Both the position numbers and the translations under genes were made by a program. From assembly GCA_002189035.1 (NCBI GenBank), contig NEEC01000009.1:3038001-3102000 (forward strand): a stretch of DNA of 64,000 bases, given 5' to 3'. Below the pieces are notes generated by a model. It ran no database searches and was not told the DNA's origin. It was given only the letters and a program-made list of their open reading frames with translations. Below, piece by piece: positions 35,414 through 47,638 of the stretch (position 1 is the first letter of the stretch; each line of letters begins with the position of its first letter). The DNA is from Utricularia gibba. Taxonomy: Eukaryota; Streptophyta; Magnoliopsida; Lamiales; Lentibulariaceae.

Positions 35414-38400
35414 CAGACTCCAATAGAAGGAACCCAGAATAAGTTTGGATGAATGGCGGAAAAGGGGAAGCTTTAAAGGAGCGAAAAGGGGAGGGGGGCC
35501 AGTCAAAGACAGAGAAATGCGCGCCATGACATCCAAGGCAAGTAAAAGTTTAGACGTAGCATTGATTTCATTGTATTCAAACTCCGGGCATTGTCGGTTG
35601 TAGTCTTCGCTGTAAATCTTAAGGCCCAATAAATACAGTTGGTGGAGATATTCGGCCTCCCCGGTCCCGGCCGGCGACCTGCCATTTTTTCCAAATTTTC
35701 AAAACACATGCCACCTTGTCGCCTACACATATGCAAGCAGCAGGAAAACCAAAGAAATCGTCAAAATCGCCTTCACAGACATGGACTAACAGATACACAA
35801 AACTTCATCTTTTGCTTTCATTCCCGTTTTTTTGGCTGTAACATTGATTTGCAGCACTGTCAAACCCAAACCCACTAGGAACAGGAGGAGATGCGCCGCC
35901 GTAGACCAGTAGAGTGAGTGGGTGAGGTCAATCTCAATTACCCCCCACACACCGAGAAGACGATGATGATGATGTCCAAAAACCAGATTTTGGCCGGAAT
36001 TTGATTATTGACTTAGACCAATAATGGAGTGCTGAAGTAGAATGTTCCCATAAATACAAGAAGGACGGGAATGCTATCACCGCCGTATGCGGCCAACCAA
36101 CCACCTGCCTTCTCAAATGTCCCGATCATGTATTTCTGATGCTGTTAACTATCCCTTTTTATGATATTTTAATTTAATTAATACAGATGAAATTAATTTA
36201 TATAAAAATAAGTCATTCAAAAATATGAATATATATTCAAGTATTGATTGTTTATAATATGTTTAATATTTTATTTTTATTATTATGAGATTGATTAAAA
36301 TAACCTGATAGATTCATTTGCATTTTTATTTTATAACATAAATCAGTTTTTCATGTTCCACTAAACAATTTCTCAATGTAAAAGGTATATGTTACATTTA
36401 TTTATTACTTAATGTTTCAAAAACAAATGCAAATAATTTATAATTTTCGTATTTTTTTACTTTTTTTTGTTTTTTTCATCGATACAATATATATTCAGTG
36501 TATTTTGGTTGGTCGCTCCATTACTTTTGTCTCAAAAAAACATATATATTTTGCCTTGTCTTTTTCGTCTTCAATTTAATAATAAATAATTAGAATATAA
36601 TAAATATTTGAATTTATTTGGCAGAGAAAATTAAATACATATCACAAATTTAGAAATTCAAAAAATAGTGGATCTGGACAGTCACACTCCTGAGGCCTGT
36701 CAGCGGATCACAGTGATGACCAAAAAAACATCCTTATTTCTTTTATTTAATTTTATCGATTCTAATTTTTATTCATTTTGTACTAAAATTAAAAATTATA
36801 TTTTAAGATTAATTTTAGAAATTATTAAACTTTTTGAATAAATGAGTAAAATTTATATAATTCATTTTAAATACATCTAACAAATATAATTGTATATAAT
36901 AATATTAAATTATACAAAATATTTTTATAATATTAAAAATCAATTCTATTTTACATGGTATGAAACAAGAATTCAAGATCTAAAATTCTTGAAAATAGAA
37001 TAAATATCCAAAAATGTCAACACATTCCTTTAAGGAAAGCATATCATAACAACAGGGTGGTCTGATGGCCTTCGCCCAGAAAAAAAAACAAAACAAAAAA
37101 CAAAAAAAACAAAAAAACAAGAAACGCAGTCATTCATTCATGGTGTTGGTTTGAATGATTTCGAATCGCTGTTGCGGTTGCGCGTGTCGGCTGCCCCCAT
37201 GCCTTAGTTATGTTAAGGTTCGAAATTTCGAAAATTGGAGGATGTTGTGTCCTCATTCAATGTTGTCTGCCCAGATCATTATGTATGTGTGCGTTTCCAG
37301 GATCAGATGCACTTTCTTTCATTCACTACTTTGGAGAATAATGTTATAAATCGTTAAAACAAATGGTGTAGTTATTGATCATCAAGCGTCATGATCAATG
37401 TATTAATACATAAAAGTGATTTGTCATTAAGGTGTGTTCTTATTCAGTCCATCATTAGTAGCATAATAAATATGTTTCCATATCCAATAATCATGTGACG
37501 CATGTTTTTAGACCAATGATTCCTCAAGAACAGTGATGTTGTCCGACATTATGCCAATCCGGAAACATATGTTTTTTTTTTTTTACTTATTTTAATGGCT
37601 TTCTATGAAGTCTCTTAAGGCACCATGCATTTAAATTCTATCATCCATAGCACATGATCAAAACTCCTGAGCCATTCATGAGGGCTATGGTAAGTCCATA
37701 CTTTTTTATATTATATTATTCATTATAGATATTTAATCTTTATTTTTTTACATTTATAAGGAAAAATTCTCATATAAAATTCAAAATGTTTCTATATTTA
37801 ATAAATCTTAGCTTTTGTTTACAATCAATGTAAAATATTATCACTAGATTTATGAATTTACATTATCATTCACTTAGTCATTCAGGATATAGAGTTTGAT
37901 TTTGATATTAAATGTTACGATTCATACTTTATTTGTGCGATCTTCACCATTTTTTCTCTTTAGAGAAAAGTCTTCATAAAATATTTGAAGGGTTTCTGTA
38001 TTTAAATATATTTATTCTTTCATTAATTTTTTAGGTTACAATGGTGGGCTGGGCTTCTTTCCGCTCATCACGCGTAAACATAAGGACCCTTAGTGGGCTG
38101 GATGGATGGACTGGATCTCCTTTCATGTTTGGCCCAACATCAATCATCATGACCTCTAAACTCTAATTGTGGATTCAATGATTGGATATTTATAAAACAA
38201 TTTAATATAATAATATGTATTTCAATTAAAATTCTAATTTATCTTAAAAATAAAATAATTATTTATTTTTATTTAATCAAATTTGAGATAAATTTGTGTG
38301 ATTATTTTGATAATGAAAAATAAAAATGAGAATGTGTATAGAAAGCTGTGTGCATCCCTCTCCTCGTTGGTTTTATTTTGGTCAACTTCTTGCTCTTGAC

Positions 38401-38880
38401 GCATTCATTGGTCCGTTCTGTTTCGTTGACTCTCTAAAGCCTGCCCAGATAGCTTCTCGTTCTTGAAACGGGTGATCGGATCAACCGGCCAGTGGAGGAC
38501 GAGCTGCTGTTTTCCGTTGACCAGAAGCAAGCTTTTGTGATTTCAGAGCTCCTGTTTTTGTGGCGTACAAACAGAAGGAAGGTACACTGCTGCTGTTCGC
38601 CTTGTTGGCTCCCACAGTGCACACAAAATGCTTGTTTTTTATTTTTTCCATTCTGGAGAACAAGTTGCATCAGATGGTCAGCAGATACAGACTATTGGGG
38701 AGCAATCATCCAGACATGAATCTGGTGGCTATTAGAGAACTAATGCATTTTTTTTCCTAGTCGTCTTGCTGATGGATGGATGATCTTCTCTGTTGAATAA
38801 ATTATTGCGCTGTTTCTGCCAATTATGAACACAAATCCGTGCTCATACAAGAACCCAATCACAAACACAGAGGAAGCAGC
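35414..38880. other. Long intergenic region
   Basis: About 3.5 kb. It has the AGC kinase promoter up to about 36100, then AT-rich sequence to 38400 with A/C-rich low complexity at 37080-37130 (runs like AAAACAAAAAACAAAAAAAAC), then the 3' side of the GT14 gene. Short open frames near 37155 and 38434-38760 have no domain. No transposon termini recognised. Confidence 0.5.
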
Positions 38881-40476
38881 CTATTTACACTGCTGGGGCC
38901 TGAAATTCTCTTCTGATAGTAGGAAACTAACCAGATTTTGCAGCCTCTTTGCACCAGCAGTGAGTCTGAGAGTTGTAGTATTGCCCACCACAGAGCAAGG
39001 GTCAGACCCATTTTCACCTTTTCCGATGCACCAGCCTCCCGGGACGACCATGCCCTGGCCACGAAACAGAAGCTCTGCATCGATGTGATCGAGTACAGGG
39101 TCGTTCCGGTGGAACTTCCTAGCAAACGGAGCGTTACTCTCAATCATCTCTTGCATATGGTTCATGGTGAGGTAGTGAGGGTGCTGCCGGGGAGGATTGT
39201 CCCATGAAATGAAGTGGAGATCACTGTTCACAGTCGTGTTGATGAACTCCGGCGCATTGCAGATGACGGTGTGGAAGTAGCTCTCTGGTGAAGAGACGAT
39301 GTTGGAGTAGTACATGAGGGCGATTCTGGGCAAGTTGTCGAAGCCCCAAACCAGGTAGTCGATAAACGGCCGAGAAAGCACCATCCAAGCAGAGCCTGCA
39401 AGTAAAACCAAGTCACTCAGGCAACATGCTTCACTACAGAAATCACTCATGGCCATCAAAGACAAAAAAGCACAACTGATTCTCAATGATGGCTGAACCA
39501 AACTAGCAAAGAAAGGCTTCTGTAAATAGAGCAAATCAATCTCATACCATGAAAGAGCTGGAATTTGGTGGGAACACTTCGTCGCTGTGTGACCCAAAAC
39601 ACTTCAGATTTTTTGCTCATGTACAGCCCTGGATCGATGATAACAGGCTTTGCCCTCGAGAACCTGTGAGCGGATTTCCCGATGAAAATCATGAAGCAAG
39701 CAACCTAATAAACGAAGAAAAAGCTCATTCACTTACTCTCTGTACCCAGAAGTTCTCGAGTTCTCAATGAAATTAAGATCCTTTGGGAGGTACGAAAACG
39801 TGTGCAACAGATCTATGCATCAACAAGACAAGGAGTCAAGAATCAAATTCACAGCAAAAAAGAAAAAAGATTGCATCTTGCGTATTACCATCTTGGGTAA
39901 CAAGAGGATAATCAGCAGCACTGAGATTTATGAACCAGTCCCACTCGCCGCCGTCTCTCAACATAACAGCCGCCGCGTGAAGAGTATTAGCTACCATTGT
40001 AGGTCCACGATAGGTAACCAAGTTGGCTTTCGTAATCATCCACACATTCTTGAATCTCCCAAAAACTGAGTGATTCGTTACATAAGTGTACAGATCGAGG
40101 CGCTCCTCCGGAGAAGATTCGGCGTCGAGATGTACAATATACTTGTTATGAGGATGGTAAAGAGCCTCAAGCGTACGGCGAAGCCTATGCCCATCGCCGG
40201 CGGAGCCGGAAATCAGGTAAGCCAAACGAGGTAAGGTTTCAAGGTCGGAAACCGGCAACGGTTTAAGCTTCGTTTCAGAATCAAACGACACCTCAGGCGG
40301 TGACACAACCTGGTAACGGCGGACAGGGAAGAAGGGGGAGTTTCAGGGGTAGTTAATGTAATCGAGAGGAGGAGAAAAAGAAAAAGCGCAAAGCAAACAA
40401 CGAAAGGAAGAAGACAGCTCCTTTGCGACGTTTGCGTGTGTCGCAGGTGTAGATAATAGCTCTTTAACTTCTTCAT
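38881..40476 (-). CDS. GT14 beta-glucuronosyltransferase (GlcAT14-like) with a frame break
   Basis: Exons 39889-40476, 39737-39812, 39548-39663 and 38881-39395. The start MKKLKSYYLHLRH is followed by a signal anchor (LPFVVCFALFLFLLLSITL), the type II Golgi topology. The GT14 domain reads LAYLISGSAGDGHRLRRTL, HLDAESSPEERLDL, VTYRGPTMVANTLHAAAVML, DWFINLSAADYPLVTQD, SRAKPVIIDPGLY, WVTQRRSVPTKFQL, and ends ENFRPQQCK. Relatives add glucuronic acid to arabinogalactan side chains. The anchor and the GT14 domain are in different frames: the switch is near the run of five G (plus strand) at 40334-40338. The total length is one base short of a multiple of three, and one more base there joins TPETPP to FFPVRRYQVV. 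A sequencing slip is the simplest cause. Confidence 0.87.
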
Positions 40477-41487
40477 TTCTTCATCAAAATATAAGAACCA
40501 AAGGAAGCATTCTATTCTTGAATAAACCCAGATGACGGATCTCGTTCCAAATCCCCGAAAAAGATTATCTTCCGAAAGCAATGCCTGCTCCGCTCCCAGA
40601 AAGTCCAACTCTTTTCTGAAATCTGAAAAGACCCACAAACCCCTCGACTCGATTTCAAGTTTAAACTGAAGAACAGACGACAGCGCAAAAGCGATGAAAA
40701 AAAAAAGGAAGGGTCCCGTCTTCAATCAGCAGAAGACGGATCCTCCGGTTCACCGCAGAAAGGGGATCGAAAGAAAGATGCTCTGCGAGGAGGAAAGCGA
40801 ATCAATCCACGTTTTGTCGGGTTCCTGATCCACAGCACATGGAAGAAAACCGGAGGGGTGGCCGACTTCAAGGAAGGAGCATCACGCGTGTGGGCCGCGG
40901 GCTCCTCCTTGGGAGGCTGCGGTTGAATTCCAGGCGTGGAGTGGGGTGGGTACATTTGGAATTACACACTTGGCTACTTTTGTTCAGTCTAAGGATAGCT
41001 ACCCAATTATTTATTACTCTTGTTGTTATTTTTTTAATTCCAAGTATTTCCCTATTTTTAAAATTCCTCCTCTAATTAAAAAAAATTAATTTGAAAAATA
41101 CACAGATTAACTCGATATTAAAAAATTCATATTTTCAAATGAAATTTCAAAAGAAATCATCAAATTTTGAGAATATTTGTTTTTGAAAAAAAACCCAAAA
41201 TCTAATATTCGGAGAATATTTGGGTAGTCAAATAGTCAAACTTCTATCCCATGCAAAATTTACGTGACACACGAAAGGTTGACCATACGTGACAACCTTG
41301 GACCGTTGTAAGAAGAAAGCAACGCAGGTTGATCCTGTCAACCTCTTGATTGTAATGGCCATCCTCATCTCTCGCAATTGCATGCTTACTATTTAAATGC
41401 ATCGCGCCGCGCCTCCATGGAATCATGCGCATTGTTCGCGGTCTGGGACCCAAAGCTGGCCAAGGGTTGACCCCAGAGCTTACGAAC
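40477..41487. other. Divergent promoter region GT14 / pectate lyase
   Basis: Between the starts of a minus- and a plus-strand gene. AT-rich centre at 41010-41230; the flanks contain both leaders. TTTACGTGACACACG at 41260 and TACGTGAC at 41288 hold ACGT cores. Confidence 0.45.
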
Positions 41488-43073
41488 ATGGACACAGAAA
41501 TGGAAGCAAGAACTACTGGTCTCGTCATCATTCTTCTCTTCTTCACATTTGCTTCTCTGGTTCCCCAAGGCGCCGCCCACATTGCTGATTTCGACGACTT
41601 CTGGCGACGGCGAGCGGCGGAGGCGTGGAACGCCACCCTCGAGTCCTTCGAGCCGGAACCGGCGAAGGTCGTCAGCAAGCTGAATGCGCATGCCGCAAGG
41701 TGATTGATTGATTGCTGGATTGTTGGCGTCGCTGGTTTGGGAATGGATGCATGACTTGGTGTTGGATGCAGGGTGTTGGAGGGAATCGGAGAAGTTGGGA
41801 TGAACGGCACACGGAGGAGCTTACGGGGGAAGCACTACAACGGGCCGTGCACGGCGACGAATCCGATTGACAGTTGTTGGCGATGCAACGCGAACTGGGC
41901 AACCAACAGATTCAGGCTGGCGGACTGCGGCCTGGGATTCGGATACAAGGCGAAAGGCGGGAAGAACGGCAAGATGTACACCGTGACGGACCCGTCGGAC
42001 GGCGACATGGTGAACCCAAAGCCGGGAACCCTCCGCCATGCCGTGATACAGAAAGGGCCGGTGTGGATCATCTTCGCTAGGGACATGATGATCAGGCTAT
42101 CACAGGAACTGATCGTGACTAGCGATAAGACAATCGACGGGCGTGGCGCGGAGGTCCACATTGCGTACGGTGCGGGGATCACACTTCAGTTTGTGAGGAA
42201 TGTGATCATCCATGGACTGCACATTCACGACATCGTTCAGGGCAACGGCGGCCTGATTCGAGACTCGGTTGAGCACTTCGGCATCCGGACGCAAAGCGAC
42301 GGAGACGGGATCTCCATCTTTGGTTCTCAGGACATTTGGGTGGATCATGTTTCCATGAAAAAATGCTACGACGGCCTCATTGATGCTGTGCAAGGTTCCA
42401 CTGGTATCACCATTTCCAACAGCCACTTCACTGACCACAATGAGGTACAAAGACATGAGAAAAAAATACCACCAGAATACATGTATTACAAGCTTGACAA
42501 CCTTGAAGCTAACCTGTAGGCGATGCTGTTTGGAGCAAGCGACTCATACTCGAACGACGTAAAGATGCAGATCACAGTTGCTTTCAACCATTTCGGCAAG
42601 AGAATGGTGCAAAGAATGCCGAGGTGCAGATGGGGTTATATCCATGTTGTCAACAATGACTATACGCACTGGAACATGTATGCCATCGGAGGAAGCAAGG
42701 GACCAACTATCATTAGCCAGGGAAACAGATACATTGCACCACCTATATCCGTTAACCAATATGCCAAAGAGGTAACTAGGAAAATACCAAAAATAATACG
42801 GCATCGCGTCATGAATGACAAATCTCATGTGCATCAAACTTGAAGGTAACTAAGAGAGAATATTCACCTGAATCCGTCTGGAAGTCGTGGACTTGGAGAT
42901 CACAAGGAGATCTGTTCCTGAGAGGTGCTTTCTTTGTTGAATCTGGTGATCCGAATTTCTTGAGCAAGCACCCGGAGAAATACGACTTAACTCAGGCTGC
43001 AGACTCCCGGAAGGTGGAATATATCACACGATTTGCAGGGGCTCTTGACTGCAAAGCTGGTCTTCCTTGCTAA
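41488..43073 (+). CDS. Pectate lyase (polysaccharide lyase family 1)
   Basis: Four exons (41488-41699, 41772-42444, 42520-42771, 42846-43073). The ATG at 41488 leads into a signal peptide ([20 protein letters not shown]); an in-frame ATG at 41425 is less suitable. The PL1 core is clear: [44 protein letters not shown], then the calcium-site region [19 protein letters not shown], then [20 protein letters not shown], and the catalytic-arginine segment [14 protein letters not shown]. The C terminus is [10 protein letters not shown]. The enzyme cleaves de-esterified homogalacturonan in the wall by beta-elimination. No defects seen. Confidence 0.93.
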
Positions 43074-43375
43074 GGGGCCATGGTTGAGAACCAAGAAGAC
43101 ATGATAATGAATAATAACAACAATACTAAAAAACAGCACATTCACTTTTCCCCATTCCTTTTTTAATCTTCCGGGGTTTTCTTATTGTTCAAGATAATTC
43201 ATGGTGTCCACTGTTAACTCTTGTTTGATTATGAGATTTTGGAGAAGGCGGAAAGAAAATCAATCATAATCATCATCATGGAACATTAATTCAGATACCT
43301 TACTACAAAAAGGATCATGGCTAAAGGCGTTCGAAAAACATGAGCATACATGGTAAGCCTAGCCAACATTAAACT
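43074..43375. other. Tail-to-tail spacer pectate lyase / SSRP1
   Basis: About 300 bases between two stop codons facing each other; 3' untranslated sequence of both genes. Confidence 0.5.
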
Positions 43376-46300
43376 TTAGGAGCTATTGTCAGACTCAGGG
43401 CCGCCTGAATCAATATTTACAACCTGTGGGTTTTTGTAGCCACTGATTTCGTCCGTATAGCGCCTCTTGTCTGCCCTGGCTTTGGCTTCATAGGGAGCTT
43501 TTTCTTCAGCTATATAAACATTTGCAACAACTCCGATTAGGAGAAGACATACAGCAACGAGAGGAAAAGACGAAAAGAAGAGTCAAATGGGCAATACGTG
43601 TGAGCTTGTTCCATCTTTCACCAAGTACTTTCCCAACTTCTGTGAAAACAATCCCCGGATTCTCCTTCTTCACATTCTGCAGTTAAGAGAAGATTCATCA
43701 AAACTCTCCCCTTGCCCATGTCCATAATGGAATAGATGGTTAGAGGTTATCTAGTATGTATCAAGGCATTACCTCTCTCTCTGCCTGCGAGAAGAACATA
43801 AAAGCAGTAATTGCTCGTTTTGGTGCATTGGGATCTTTCTTCTTTTTCGGCTTCTTTTTCTTTTGCTCATCATCATCCCCATCCTTAGCCTTTTTCCGAC
43901 TTGATGATGCCTTTGAACTAGATGAATCCTTCCTGGGTTTCCTTTTATTTGGTTCCTGGATAAAAGATCACTCTCATGCCTGTAATGTTCGAATGTGAAG
44001 ACGGAGTAAAGTCAACCGATGAAAACTCACCTCCTCCACACTGCCACTGCCAGACGCGTCAGTCTTCAGCTTCTTCTTGCTTGGTGCCTGGATAATAATA
44101 ATGCATAATGTTAGCTTCTCACAGGATAACAGAAATCCATTTCAGAAAGCAGCAGCATGAGAAAAATCTCACTCCATCTTCATTGTCACTTGCATCTGAT
44201 TCGTCTTCCCCAGAATCGTCAGTAGGAGATCCACCATCATCTTTTTCGACGACAAAATCCTCATCCTGTATATGAGATATACCATTACGGAAGGTAAATT
44301 TACTGCTGCAGATGCAGAATACAGTGTTCACAAGGAAAACAGAAGCAGTACCTCCTCGTCGCTTTCATCCCCAATAGCTGCATTCTTGATTCTCTCAAGA
44401 TGAGGATCAACAGCATCATCAATATTATCCCGGAGGACTGATGCAACACCTTCTGCATTTTGAACGCCTCCTGTCCCAAGATTCATGATCTTGAGGCCTT
44501 TCTTACTGCAGTCAAACAACAGAGTAATAAGGAAAGAACAATAATAACTACAATTTTTCATAGACTTCGATTCGTATAGAGAACAAGGGCAATTAAGAGC
44601 TGAGCGTGGTGACTAACTTGACGAACTGAAAGAGATTATGGTACTCATTTCTCTGAATATTACGAAATAGATGCTCTTGTTCGGACTTGAGCCTGACGAG
44701 AAAATCAAAGTAATGCATATTTGAACCTCCTGCAGTGTGCCGTTCGAACTCCACATACTCTATCTAAATTGATGAAGTATACATAATCAGTTCATATTCA
44801 AAGAATATCTACATGAAGCTCACATCAAACTCATGATCGAAGACCAACACAAGCGCACACATACCTCATCATGGAGAATTAGTGTTGGTGGTTTCGGCAA
44901 GAAGAAAAAGCTCTTCTCTAAAGGATAAAGAACGCCATCTTCAGCTTTAAGGGATGATTTCACTGCATAACCATCCTGATTACTGCGAAAGTTTCCTGGT
45001 TTAGTAACTTTGGAACCAGATAATCCACGCAGGATGGCTATAAAAACCTCATGGATGAGTCCCTGAAACAGAAAAAAACTTAAATGCCTTGCAAATATTC
45101 CATTTCATGCCACCTTCTCAAATAAGTTATTACTGATTAGTTAATTAACAGAAAAATCAACTCATAAAAAGAGATGGCTACCTTGTAGTCTAACTTAAGC
45201 CTGTCTTTATACTTGGTATTCAGGAGTTCTTCACTCACTGACAATGTGGTATCCATCACAGCATCCGTCTCAAACTGCGAAATGAGACATTCGTACAGGA
45301 AACAGGGATGAAAAAACAAGGAAAAAGAAAGGTTTTAATTGCCATTCACAATAAATATTGAGGTCAGATGTGTAACATAGACGATCATCTACCTGCATGA
45401 CAATATGCGGATACAGAGTTTGACCCTTTCTAATTGGCGGATCAAGCGTGACAATTACAAAGGTATGGGGTTGGTTAGACTGTAGAAGCAAAGACGACCA
45501 AATTTCAGCCACAACTGATTTATTTATTATATGTTGCATTAGGATCATGGGCAGCTAAAACAAAGAAAGATTCAGGAACCTTTGGCAGCCAAAAAACACG
45601 AACAACACTGCTGTACTGAATTTTGAAGTCATTGGCCTGTCCTTGTAGACGAAGAAAAGACAAATGAAGCTCAACATTGTACCGACCCCTGCAAAAAGTA
45701 TGTCAAAATTAGCTAACGAGAAATTGCCTACGTGATTAATTAACTAAGAATTACGAACCTAGGCGTTAGGATGGCAATTCCATCAAAGGTAACAACAGCT
45801 TCTTCACCCCCAGCCCCAACATCTGCCATTGAGATAATTCTATCTCGGAACACCTAAAAGATCAAAAAAATAAATGAAATTCCACGAATATTCAGATTTA
45901 AAGCATCAGTGAAAGTTAGTTACCTGGGCTGAGGGCCGATTTTCATCTCCCAAAAACTGAGTATTTGAATTTGGTATGTGGAAACTAATTTCCATCAATG
46001 AATCTTTCTGATAGGACATTTTAGATATTAAGAAAAAACCAGCATGCTAACTCTAAATGACTAGTAATGAACAAGTTAAGAGCTTAAGGGTGATACCTCA
46101 TTCGCACCAGTAGTATCGTCTACATGAAACTCCAACATGACATCATTTTTTCCCTGTAGTTGAGTCTGTGCAACATCTGCCAGGGATATCTCGAATGCTT
46201 GCTTAGTTCCCACGAGGAAGGTAAGCATGTTGCCTGATATATGAAAAATTACATCATACATATCAAAGAGGTGAATTGCATCAGGGGTCTCGATAGGCCT

Positions 46301-47275
46301 CTTAAAAGAGTATTATAGTGTGACAGCAATCAACTACACAAAGAATCCTTACCATTTAAATCAACTTCCCCCAGTTTTTTCCACTAACAGAAAGTTGTTT
46401 CTCCTCAGCTATTTTTCCAAAATTAGATTGGAAAAATGTTGTGAGGCTGTTTACATCCTAAACGGAGACATCAAAGAGATGTGAGGTTTCTGTAAGCCCA
46501 CCAATATAGAAAATACTCACCCAGGTATTACTACATGAAAGAGATGATAGAAAAAAATTTCAACAAAATTACGTTACCTGATCACGAAAACCAGTGAACT
46601 TGTAGTATAGACCATCTCTGGTCCTAACTCCCAGTTGATTAGATCGAGGAATCTTCATCCAGGTGAGGCTAAGAAGGTCAGATTTGTCAACTTCCACAGC
46701 CTTGCCACCCCCAAGTTTCTTCCATGCTAGTCCATTAGAATGAAATCTGAGCTGCCCGGGATTCTATGAATCACAAAAACGTTATATTGTAATTCAAGAA
46801 AAACAAAACAACATTATTTTTGGTTGCAGATTCAAGAAAAGTATTTTTTTGAGCTAATGCATCACCTCTCAGCGAATAAAGTTTTTAAAACAAAAAAGAA
46901 AGGTGTGAATCCTAAAAAGAAGCTGCTTCAACATGAACGGAAATTGGATGGGAAAACCAGAAAAACCTAATCGATTGAAATATGAAAACGCGATCTTTTA
47001 CAACCAAGAAGTGAAAAAACTTTGAAACATCCGGAAAACCCTAGAAAAGAGGCATTCAATGATTACCGAGGGTAAAAGAAAAACCAGAGCATTTCATGCA
47101 GAAAAAGAATGCCTCCAACAAGGCATAAATGGGCACAAGAAAACATTACGAAATCACCAGCCAAGAACCAGCGCGCAAGAAACTTCAGAGAATCAAAGTA
47201 GAAACAAGAGCGTGAACTCACGTTCCCGCCACGACCGCCGAGAGATATATTATTGAATAAATGCCCATCCGACAT
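43376..47275 (-). CDS. SSRP1: FACT complex subunit SSRP1
   Basis: Many small exons. The first (47222-47275) encodes [18 protein letters not shown]. Next come [20 protein letters not shown] and the POB3/SSRP1 PH-like domains ([87 protein letters not shown]-like segment). An acidic stretch ([20 protein letters not shown]) and a basic lysine-rich stretch follow. The HMG box is split over the last exons ([57 protein letters not shown]). The stop is TAA at 43376-43378 after [11 protein letters not shown]. With SPT16 it forms FACT, which disassembles and reassembles nucleosomes in transcription and replication. Plant SSRP1 carries one C-terminal HMG box, as here. Not every exon boundary was fixed. 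Confidence 0.92.
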
Positions 47276-47419
47276 CGCGATTGCGGGAACCGAAAGCTTC
47301 AAGCAAGTTCCGCAAGCAGCTCTTTCCCAGAGGAAGATGGATCAAATATCGCCGTTGGCGCGAGACTGGGACGCTGAGATGCAAGAAGTCGACATAAAGA
47401 CACAAGAGGAGAGAGAGTT

Positions 47420-47434
47420 GGGGGGGGGGGGGGG
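47420..47434 (+). repeat. Run of 15 guanines
   Basis: Uninterrupted G15 on the plus strand (C15 on the SSRP1 sense strand), 145 bases upstream of the SSRP1 ATG. It could form a quadruplex and its length is unreliable in most sequencing. Confidence 0.9.
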
Positions 47435-47638
47435 AATTGTTATCCCGTAATGGGCCATTTTCCTGGGCCCAGTGGATTCTGTGTAATTAGGCCTTGGATA
47501 TATTTTACAATAAAATATTTTCTTTATTTTATTAAGCATCCTTTTTTCACATTTTAAAATAATTGTGTTTATTGGGAACAGTACGGAAATATAAGTTCTG
47601 AAATACAACTGACTACTCAACGCAACACTTGCAAACCT

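Noticed and set aside
36120-38400. Possible transposon in the AT-rich desert
   Set aside because: No terminal repeats, target-site duplication or transposase/reverse transcriptase-like frame seen.
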